From: an uncultured Anaerolineaceae bacterium
Lineage (GTDB): Bacteria > Chloroflexota > Anaerolineae > Anaerolineales > Anaerolineaceae
DNA: 5,820 nt
Direction: 5' to 3'
NCBI GenBank assembly: GCA_937907495.1
Contig: CALESS010000203.1
Coordinates: 1 to 5,820, forward strand
Part shown: positions 1 to 5,099 of the stretch, in pieces
Layout: each line of letters starts with the position of its first letter
Position numbering within the stretch: position 1 is the first letter of the stretch
Translations under genes and position numbers: made by a program
Notes under the pieces: generated by a model
Told to the model about the DNA's origin: nothing
The model's input: the letters and a program-made list of their open reading frames with translations, nothing else
Database searches by the model: none

Positions 1-139
1 GATCATGACCGCCGCTGGCCTGGCCGTGGCGATTCCGGCGGTGCTGGCCTACAACTGGTTCGGCCGCGTCATCGGCCGCATCGAAGCCGAGCTGGAAGAA
101 ACCGCAGCCTATGCTGGCTGGGGTGCCCTCAAGCGCTAA
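1..139 (+). CDS. MotA/TolQ/ExbB-type proton channel protein, C-terminal fragment
   Basis: Only the last 45 codons are in the window (first full codon at base 2, stop TAA at 137-139); the 5' part lies off the left edge. The fragment opens with the third transmembrane segment in the form typical of ExbB/TolQ, TAAGLAVAIPAVLAYNWF. Its Thr corresponds to the family's membrane threonine implicated in proton passage. A short, charged cytoplasmic tail (RIEAELEETA) follows. Known members are inner-membrane stator-like channels that work with an ExbD/TolR partner and use proton-motive force. The short tail fits ExbB/TolQ better than MotA, which continues much further. ExbB and TolQ cannot be told apart from this fragment. 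No exbD-like gene follows; a terminator comes 15 bases after the stop. Confidence 0.85.
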   Translation, partial: IMTAAGLAVAIPAVLAYNWFGRVIGRIEAELEETAAYAGWGALKR

Positions 140-154
140 ACGCTCCACCAAATC

Positions 155-188
155 AAAAGAGCAGCCAGAAATTGGCTGCTCTTTTTTT
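155..188 (+). terminator. Intrinsic terminator between convergent genes, possibly bidirectional
   Basis: The arms 155-167 (AAAAGAGCAGCCA) and 173-185 (TGGCTGCTCTTTT) are perfectly complementary over 13 bp around a 5-base loop (GAAAT). A run of seven T (182-188) ends the structure on the plus strand. This is a strong rho-independent terminator for the ExbB-like gene. Read on the minus strand, the same hairpin is followed by only four T, so it could also end the hydrolase transcript that stops at 212, probably less efficiently. Confidence 0.9.
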
Positions 189-211
189 GTCGTGATGAGG
201 CGGTCATCCTT

Positions 212-949
212 CTACTTCAATTTTTCCAGCAATTCCACCGTGGCATTCACAATTTGCTCGCGCTGGTCATCTTCCGAGATCTGGGGCGGATTGTCCCCCG
301 CCTGGGCACCATAACTGCCAAATTGGGCATGGTTTCCGCCCTCAATCTTCACCCACAGGGTATTGGCGGGCAGCAAAGCCCGCGAGGCCTCGATCTTCTC
401 TCCGGTTGCCAGGCCATCTTCCGAGCCAAAGATGGATACCACCTGCAGATCCGCCTGGCTCAAATCATCCGACCCTGCCGGGTAGCTGGCCCACAACACC
501 AGGCCATCCAGTGCGCCCGGGTTATTGGCCGCATAATTGGCCGCCATGGCTCCCCCCAGTGAGTGCCCGCCTGCGGCCCAGGTTTGAATTTCCGGGTACG
601 CCGCAAGCACCTCCCCGGCTGCCGCCGGCTTGAAGACGGCAAGGTTCAATGGCATCGGCACCAGCACCACGCGGTATCCTCGGGCCGCAATGTCAGCAAG
701 CACCCGCGCATAGGCGGTTTCATTCACCCGCCCGCCCGGATAGAAAATAAAACCAACCTCCGGCGTTTTCCCCGCCGGGTTGAAAACCCACCAGCCATTC
801 TGCTGGTTGACTGTCACCATTTCATTTGTGTTCAATGCCGCCAACGCCGCAGGTGATACTGCGGCGGGCGTTTCTGCCCACAGCACAAAACCACCCACAA
901 ACAGAACCAGGATCAGCGGAATAATCCACAGAAGCCTTCGTTTTTTCAT
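212..949 (-). CDS. Membrane-anchored alpha/beta hydrolase
   Basis: The protein has 245 residues. It opens with a basic MKKRR followed by a hydrophobic stretch (about residues 6-24), a signal anchor or signal peptide that would place the enzyme outside the membrane. There is no lipobox cysteine. The rest is an alpha/beta hydrolase domain of the Abhydrolase_5 (PF12695-like) type: an early PGG at 71-73 suited to the oxyanion hole, nucleophile Ser130 in the elbow GGHSLGG, acid Asp178 in GSEDG, and base His207 in GGNHAQFG. The triad is complete, so it should be active. The substrate cannot be told; family members include esterases, lipases and dienelactone-hydrolase-like enzymes. The ATG at 949 is supported by GAGGAG at 958-963, 8 bases upstream. 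It lies 168 bases downstream of the glycosylase gene on the same strand. I see no convincing promoter in that spacer, so its expression unit is unclear. Confidence 0.88.
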   Translation of the reverse strand: MKKRRLLWIIPLILVLFVGGFVLWAETPAAVSPAALAALNTNEMVTVNQQNGWWVFNPAGKTPEVGFIFYPGGRVNETAYARVLADIAARGYRVVLVPMPLNLAVFKPAAAGEVLAAYPEIQTWAAGGHSLGGAMAANYAANNPGALDGLVLWASYPAGSDDLSQADLQVVSIFGSEDGLATGEKIEASRALLPANTLWVKIEGGNHAQFGSYGAQAGDNPPQISEDDQREQIVNATVELLEKLK

Positions 950-957
950 TTTCCATT

Positions 958-963
958 CTCCTC
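958..963 (-). promoter_or_regulatory. Ribosome binding site of the alpha/beta hydrolase gene
   Basis: GAGGAG on the minus strand, 8 bases before the ATG at 949. It matches the anti-Shine-Dalgarno well and fixes the start at 949, which keeps the basic N-terminus ahead of the membrane segment. Confidence 0.75.
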
Positions 964-1117
964 GCCTGATTGTAAGCTTCCGCCCTCGAAAACTCCAGTC
1001 ATAATGCTTCAGAGGCTATACAAAATTTAGCGGGTTTGGTTTTCTGCGCTATTTTTTCCACCCTGCCGGGCATCCGCGCACCATTGGACAAGACCTTCCG
1101 GCCCAATTTTCCGGAAA

Positions 1118-1810
1118 TCACCTCTCCCGGTTCAATAATTCCCACGCTTTCTGCCAGATTTCATCGAACATTCCTGGGGTCAGCCGCCCGGTCTGGGTGT
1201 TTTGCCGGCTGGGATGGTAGGAAGCCAGCAGCCATGGCAGTCCTTCGCCCAGTTGATAAAAAGCCCCATGCCGGAAAACCGGCCGGGAACTCAAAGAGGA
1301 CCTGGCGCCATAAATTTCCCATACCGCATCAAAAGCGATCTTCCCCAGGGCTGCAATCCCTTCCAGCTGGGGCAGCATCTCCAGCTCCGCCAGCAGCCAC
1401 GGACGGCAATTTCTCAACTCTGCCGGTGTTGGCTTGTTATCCGGCGGGGCGCAGCGCCCCACCGCGCTAATCAGCGCATCTTTCAATTGCAACCCATCAT
1501 CCAGGCGCTCGGAATGCGGCTGGTTGGCAAAGCCGACCCGTTGCAGCGCCGCATACAGAAACATACCAGAACCATCTCCGGTGAACATCCGGCCGGTTCG
1601 GTTGGAGCCATGCGCCCCCGGCGCCAACCCCAGGATCAACAAGCGCCCATCGGGGTCGCCAAAGGCGGGCACTGGCTTGCCCCAGTAATCCCAGCTTCGG
1701 TAGGCGGCGCGTTTTTCCTGCGCCACCCGTTCCCGCCAGGCCACCAGCCGGGGGCAGCGCCGGCAGCCGATGACTTGTTCGTTATGCTCCTGCCAGCGTG
1801 GATCGCTCAT
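1118..1810 (-). CDS. Family 5 uracil-DNA glycosylase (UdgB type), Fe-S protein
   Basis: The protein has 230 residues, close to the usual family 5 length. It removes uracil, and in characterised family 5 enzymes other deaminated bases, from DNA as the first step of base excision repair in the cytoplasm. Four cysteines are placed as in the 4Fe-4S UDG families: C16 and C19 (CRRCPRLV), C120 (RCAPPDNKPTPAE) and C135 (NCRPWL). Motif A is GLAPGAHGSNRTGR at 61-74, followed by FTGD (Asp79). Family 4 enzymes instead carry GEAPG, with an acidic residue at the second position, so GLAP points to family 5. Motif B is HPSRQNTQTGRLT at 199-211. Family 5 uses other polar residues for catalysis; Asp79, Asn125 and His199 are the natural candidates here. 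The ATG (1810-1808) overlaps the repressor stop in an ATGA, so translation is probably coupled. A G-rich stretch just upstream may assist, but there is no clear Shine-Dalgarno. Confidence 0.92.
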   Translation of the reverse strand: MSDPRWQEHNEQVIGCRRCPRLVAWRERVAQEKRAAYRSWDYWGKPVPAFGDPDGRLLILGLAPGAHGSNRTGRMFTGDGSGMFLYAALQRVGFANQPHSERLDDGLQLKDALISAVGRCAPPDNKPTPAELRNCRPWLLAELEMLPQLEGIAALGKIAFDAVWEIYGARSSLSSRPVFRHGAFYQLGEGLPWLLASYHPSRQNTQTGRLTPGMFDEIWQKAWELLNRER

Positions 1811-2364
1811 CCCGCCCCCAGCCCATCCAGGAAGATTTCCACCACCTCGGGGGCATCCACCGACATGAATGCCTGGCTTTGTGAGGGATAAAAAAATGGG
1901 TACAGCATTCCAAGAAAAATCCAGGCTGCCATCCCCGGGTTGCAGGTTCGAATCTCTCCGCTGGCCATTCCCTCCTCCATCCAGGCCACAATCCGCCCGA
2001 TGAATTTCTCCTGGTAGGTCTGACCAAACGCCGCCTGCGCCTCCCGGCTCAATTGGCCGAAATCCTGGCTCGCCAGGCGGATGATCGCCCGCCGCTCCAC
2101 TGGCTGGGCGAATATTGCCCGCACAAACGCCGTCAGCCGTGGGCGGGCGCGTGTCTCTGTAGTGTGAAGCACCTGGATGATGGCGCCCATTTCATCCAGG
2201 TAATCGTCCAGAACTGCCAGGAACAGGGCTTCCTTATCCTTGAAGTGGTAATACAAAGCGGCCTTGCTGATCCCGCAGGCTTCACCAATTTCCCGCATGG
2301 AAATCGCATGATAGCCGTTCATCACGAACAGCCGGTTCGCCGCCTGGATAATCTTGGACCGCAT
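1807..2364 (-). CDS. TetR-family transcriptional repressor, probable regulator of the exporter operon
   Basis: From the ATG at 2364 the protein has 185 residues, a normal TetR-family length. The N-terminal DNA-binding domain is clear: MRSKIIQAANRLFVMNGY (1-18), then the helix-turn-helix REIGEACGISKAALYYHF (24-41) with KDKEALF after it. Residues from about 50 on are helical and variable, as expected of the ligand-binding and dimerisation domain; the ligand cannot be predicted. The start was moved 15 bases downstream of the longest frame (ATG 2379). GGAGGA at 2372-2377 lies 7 bases before ATG 2364, whereas ATG 2379 has no properly spaced site. The gene sits 27 bases downstream of the exporter stop on the same strand and overlaps the glycosylase start by 4 bases. 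I infer that it binds the palindrome at 3818-3847 and thus also controls its own transcript. Confidence 0.93.
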   Translation of the reverse strand: MRSKIIQAANRLFVMNGYHAISMREIGEACGISKAALYYHFKDKEALFLAVLDDYLDEMGAIIQVLHTTETRARPRLTAFVRAIFAQPVERRAIIRLASQDFGQLSREAQAAFGQTYQEKFIGRIVAWMEEGMASGEIRTCNPGMAAWIFLGMLYPFFYPSQSQAFMSVDAPEVVEIFLDGLGAG

Positions 2365-2371
2365 GGGAGAT

Positions 2372-2377
2372 TCCTCC
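2372..2377 (-). promoter_or_regulatory. Ribosome binding site that decides the TetR start
   Basis: GGAGGA on the minus strand, 7 bases before ATG 2364. It lies inside the coding sequence if translation began at ATG 2379, so it favours the shorter protein. GGAG and the CTCC that follows could form a small 4-bp hairpin that partly hides the site. Confidence 0.75.
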
Positions 2378-2390
2378 ATCCTTTACACGG

Positions 2391-2396
2391 ATTATA
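2391..2396 (-). promoter_or_regulatory. Possible internal promoter for the TetR gene (-10 box)
   Basis: A perfect TATAAT on the minus strand overlaps the exporter's TAA stop codon (2394-2392). Transcription would start near 2384 and leave a leader of about 20 bases that contains the GGAGGA site and ATG 2364. I find no good -35 hexamer at 16-18 bases and no extended -10 TG, so activity would be weak or dependent on an activator. Confidence 0.35.
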
Positions 2397-3798
2397 CTGC
2401 CGCCGGTTCAGATCCTGATTTGGATTGGTTCGCCTGAACTGTGGCCCGCTCGGCGGCGGCATTCTTCAAACCAAAAGCAACCACAATCAACAGGATCGCC
2501 AGCAGCCCAATTACCAGGAAGGCACTGGTGTACAGGCCGGTCGATTCCGCCACTGCCCCGACCATTGCCGCCCCCACCAGTTGACCCATGCTGGTGAACA
2601 CCGCCGCCACCCCCTGGGCCACGGACCGTTCTTGCGCCCGCGATTCATTGAGCATAATGAAACGAATAGGCGCACCCAGCAGGGCAGAGAGACCCAAACC
2701 GATCAGTACCCCGGCGATGATGAACATGGCCAGGCTGGCTGCAAATTGGCTGAGCAGCAACATCCCCAGGGCTGTCACGAAAGTGCCGAACAAAATAACC
2801 ACCCGTGAGCCAAGTTTATCCAGCAGCCGCCCCACCATCGGCGAGCCAAAGCCCATTGCCACGACCACCGGCATCAACAAAAAGCTGGCTGTGCGATCCG
2901 ATACTTTGAGGGCTGCCACCGCCAGTAATGGCATGAATACCAGGCTGGCTTCCGCCCAGCCGGCCCCCGCGGAAAGCAGGTAGGTGCGCGTCAACTGGCT
3001 GCGGTTGAAAAGATTCCCTGGCAGAATCGGGTTGGCATGCCTGCGCTCCAGGCGGATCAGCAAGAACAGCAGCAGGATGGCTGCAACCAGGAACGGCCAG
3101 ACCCGCAATGAAAGCAAACTGCCAAAGAAATCCGTGGTATTAATCCCGTTGATGGCATAGGCGAAAGCCGCCAACGCTCCAGCCAAGACGATCATTCCCG
3201 GCCAGTCAAAGGACTTGGTATTCTTCCGCCCGCTGACCGGCAATACCTTCCACGCCAGCCCAATGATGATCAACGCAATCGGGATATTGATGAGGAACAG
3301 CCATTGCCAGGTGGCGATGGTCAGGATCACCCCGCCCAGGATGGGCCCGATCAGGAAAGCCAGGCCAAAAACCGCGCCGATCAACCCCAACGCACTGCCG
3401 CGTTTCTCCGCCGGGAAGGTATCCCCGATCACCGCACTGGCCACCGGGAAGATACCTCCGGCCCCAAACCCCTGGATGGCCCGTCCCACCAGCACCAGCG
3501 GAAAACCCACCCACTGATTGGCGGCGCTTACCACCAGGGAACCGACCCCAAATAGGACCACATCCAGGATGTAAATACTGCGCCGACCATAAAGATCTGA
3601 TAGTTTTGCCATTAAGGGGGTGCCAATCAGATTGAACAACACATAAATACCAAACAGCCAGGTCAGGGTGTTCTCCGGCACCTGGAAGCGGCTGCGGATG
3701 GCTGGCAAGGCCGGCCCCACGATGGCGATATCCAGCGCGCCCATCAATACCCCGATGAACAAGACGACTAATATTTGTTTGTTACGCTTCTGCTCCAT
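2392..3798 (-). CDS. DHA2-family (EmrB/QacA-like) MFS multidrug exporter
   Basis: The protein has 468 residues with many hydrophobic segments, the size of 14-TM proton-coupled drug antiporters of the inner membrane. Family motifs are in order: a membrane-embedded Asp in TM1 (LDIAIVGPALP, Asp23), motif A between TM2 and TM3 (MAKLSDLYGRR, 63-73), motif B in TM4 (LVGRAIQGFGAGG, Arg106), and the antiporter motif C in TM5 (GPILGGVILTI from 151) leading to WQWLFLINIPIA. It ends in a hydrophilic tail. The substrate is unknown; relatives export lipophilic cations, dyes, antibiotics or toxic metabolites. The start is ATG 3798, with GGAG at 3805-3808, 6 bases upstream; the in-frame TTG at 3810 has no ribosome binding site. 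It is the first gene of the exporter-TetR-glycosylase block. It has a strong promoter overlapped by a TetR-type operator, so it should be repressed until an inducer arrives. Confidence 0.93.
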   Translation of the reverse strand: MEQKRNKQILVVLFIGVLMGALDIAIVGPALPAIRSRFQVPENTLTWLFGIYVLFNLIGTPLMAKLSDLYGRRSIYILDVVLFGVGSLVVSAANQWVGFPLVLVGRAIQGFGAGGIFPVASAVIGDTFPAEKRGSALGLIGAVFGLAFLIGPILGGVILTIATWQWLFLINIPIALIIIGLAWKVLPVSGRKNTKSFDWPGMIVLAGALAAFAYAINGINTTDFFGSLLSLRVWPFLVAAILLLFLLIRLERRHANPILPGNLFNRSQLTRTYLLSAGAGWAEASLVFMPLLAVAALKVSDRTASFLLMPVVVAMGFGSPMVGRLLDKLGSRVVILFGTFVTALGMLLLSQFAASLAMFIIAGVLIGLGLSALLGAPIRFIMLNESRAQERSVAQGVAAVFTSMGQLVGAAMVGAVAESTGLYTSAFLVIGLLAILLIVVAFGLKNAAAERATVQANQSKSGSEPAAV

Positions 3799-3804
3799 GG
3801 CAAT

Positions 3805-3808
3805 CTCC
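3805..3808 (-). promoter_or_regulatory. Ribosome binding site that decides the exporter start
   Basis: GGAG on the minus strand, 6 bases before ATG 3798. It overlaps the in-frame TTG at 3810-3808 and so argues against initiation there. Confidence 0.7.
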
Positions 3809-3817
3809 AAATATCAA

Positions 3818-3847
3818 ATTCACTTACCGACCGGTCGGTAAGTGAAT
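3818..3847. promoter_or_regulatory. TetR-type operator, perfect 30-bp palindrome
   Basis: The half-site ATTCACTTACCGACC is followed at once by its exact reverse complement, with the centre between 3832 and 3833. The core ACCGACCGGTCGGT resembles operators bound by many TetR-family repressors. It begins 2 bases downstream of the -10 box of the exporter promoter and covers the expected transcription start (near 3843), so a bound dimer or pair of dimers would block initiation. The natural partner is the TetR-family protein encoded downstream of the exporter. The palindrome is seen directly; binding is inferred. Confidence 0.88.
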
Positions 3848-3849
3848 AA

Positions 3850-3878
3850 ATTGTACTCATCCCTTCTGCGTTTGTCAA
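3850..3878 (-). promoter_or_regulatory. Sigma-70-type promoter of the exporter operon
   Basis: On the minus strand a perfect -35 TTGACA (3878-3873) is followed after exactly 17 bases by -10 TACAAT (3855-3850). Transcription should start close to 3843, inside the palindrome, giving a leader of about 45 bases to ATG 3798. Its near-consensus quality predicts strong expression when not repressed. Confidence 0.88.
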
Positions 3879-4072
3879 GAAGCGTTCTGAATAACAAAAC
3901 AATAAACCTCGCCCTTACCAGCTACGGGAACCAGGCGGGCAACCTGCGTTTGTCTTGTGTTCCGTGGCGCTGGTTGTTAATGCGCCATCTCCCCAACCGG
4001 ACCATTGGTCGGACAATAAAATCCAGCCAAGATTTTCAGGATTTTTCCTGCTTGCACGCTGCGCCAACCGAC

Positions 4073-5092
4073 CTACAAAATCAACATCGCATCCCCAAAG
4101 GAAAAGAAGCGATACTCCATTTCCACCGCCGTCTGGTATGCCGCCAGCATCCGCTCCCGCCCCGCAAATGCGCTCACCAGCATCAGCAAAGTCGAGCGCG
4201 GCAGATGAAAATTGGTAATCATCACATCCACCGCCCGGAAGCCATACCCCGGCAGGATGAACAAATCTGTCGGCCCGCTGAATGCCCCCACCCGCTCCCC
4301 GCTGGCAGCAAATCGGGCTGCCGTCTCCAACGTCCGGACGCTGGTCGTCCCCACCGCCACGATTCGCCCCCCATCCCGGCTCACCCGGTTGATTTCCCCG
4401 GCCGCGGCAGGTGTTAACTCGCACCATTCAGTGTGGATGAGGTGGGTCTGCGGATCATCCTCGGTAACCGGCGCAAAGGTATCCAAGCCCACATGCAAAG
4501 TGACCGGGCAAATGCCAACCCCTTTTTGCCGCAGCGCTGCCATCAACTCCGGGCTAAAGTGCAGTCCTGCCGTCGGCGCTGCCGCCGATCCGGCCTCCTG
4601 CGAATAGACCGTCTGGTAGCGCTCCGGGTTATCCAGGCGGGTGTGGATGTAAGGCGGCAGCGGCATCTGGCCAATTTTTTCCAGCGTCGGCTCCACCGGC
4701 TGCGAAAACCGCACCCGCCGCCGCGCCACCTCCAGCATTTCCACAACTTCCACATCCGGCCCACCCTCAATCTTCAACAGAGTGCCCGGTTTCACATGCT
4801 TGCCGCCGATCAAAGCCTCCCAGGTGAGTGCATCTTCCCGGCGCAGCAGCAGCACCTCCACCCTTCCGCCGGTGGGTTTGCGGGCAAAGATGCGCGCCGG
4901 CAAAACCCGAGTCTGGTTAATCACCAGCAAATCACCGGGGTACAAATAATCCGTTAAATTCCAGAACGTTGTGTGTTCCAATTCGCCCGAGGAACGATTC
5001 AACACCAGCAGCCGGGAGGCGTGCCGGGGTTCGATCGGGGTTTGGGCAATCCGCTCCGGCGGCAGAGGATAGTCGAAATCGTCAGTGCGCAT
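4073..5092 (-). CDS. queA: S-adenosylmethionine:tRNA ribosyltransferase-isomerase (queuosine synthesis)
   Basis: QueA transfers and isomerises the ribose of S-adenosylmethionine onto preQ1 at the wobble base of tRNAs with GUN anticodons, forming epoxyqueuosine (EC 2.4.99.17). The 339 residues span the whole family. The conserved start is DFDYPLPPERIAQ (5-17). Next come DLLVINQTRVLPARI (54-68), QEAGSAAAPTAGLHFS (165-180), LHVGLDTFAPV (199-209), IHTEWCELT (219-227), VGTTSVRTLE (247-256), ITNFHLPRSTLLMLVSAFAG (292-311) and YRFFSFGDAMLI (327-338). It looks intact. ATG 5092 is fixed by the conserved N-terminus. It lies 7 bases after the ruvB stop and has no Shine-Dalgarno (the gap reads TCCCCCG), so its translation probably depends on ribosomes finishing ruvB. 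A ruvB-queA order is common in bacteria. tgt, often next, is not found downstream here. Confidence 0.97.
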   Translation of the reverse strand: MRTDDFDYPLPPERIAQTPIEPRHASRLLVLNRSSGELEHTTFWNLTDYLYPGDLLVINQTRVLPARIFARKPTGGRVEVLLLRREDALTWEALIGGKHVKPGTLLKIEGGPDVEVVEMLEVARRRVRFSQPVEPTLEKIGQMPLPPYIHTRLDNPERYQTVYSQEAGSAAAPTAGLHFSPELMAALRQKGVGICPVTLHVGLDTFAPVTEDDPQTHLIHTEWCELTPAAAGEINRVSRDGGRIVAVGTTSVRTLETAARFAASGERVGAFSGPTDLFILPGYGFRAVDVMITNFHLPRSTLLMLVSAFAGRERMLAAYQTAVEMEYRFFSFGDAMLIL

Positions 5093-5099
5093 CGGGGGA

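Noticed and set aside
969..974. TACAAT on the minus strand as a -10 box for the hydrolase gene
   Set aside because: The best -35 (TGGAGT) matches only three of six positions, and the predicted start near 962 would fall inside the ribosome binding site.
1028..1057. Small hairpin TAGCG/CGCTA followed by T on the plus strand, in the spacer before the hydrolase
   Set aside because: Only 5 bp with a 14-base loop. On the plus strand no gene ends here, and on the minus strand, where the glycosylase transcript would need it, there is no proper T run.
1202..1891. 229-codon plus-strand frame opposite the glycosylase gene
   Set aside because: It is antisense to a well-supported gene, has a Pro/Gln/Arg/Ala-rich composition typical of G+C-rich shadows, and shows no domain.
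2365..2379. Upstream ATG start for the TetR protein (adds MEESP)
   Set aside because: No ribosome binding site at suitable spacing, and the GGAGGA site falls inside this extension. It would also lie only about 5 bases from the predicted start of the internal promoter.
3799..3810. Upstream in-frame TTG start for the exporter (adds MEIA)
   Set aside because: The TTG overlaps the ribosome binding site that serves ATG 3798 and has no site of its own.
4018..4045. Inverted repeat AAAATCC/GGATTTT downstream of queA as a terminator
   Set aside because: Seven mostly A-T pairs with a 14-base loop and no clean T run on the minus strand; too weak to call.
3915..4427. 170-codon minus-strand frame overlapping the end of queA and the spacer
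   Set aside because: It is a frame-shifted shadow of queA, Gly/Arg-rich, with no recognisable domain, and it overlaps a gene whose conservation is clear to its last residue.
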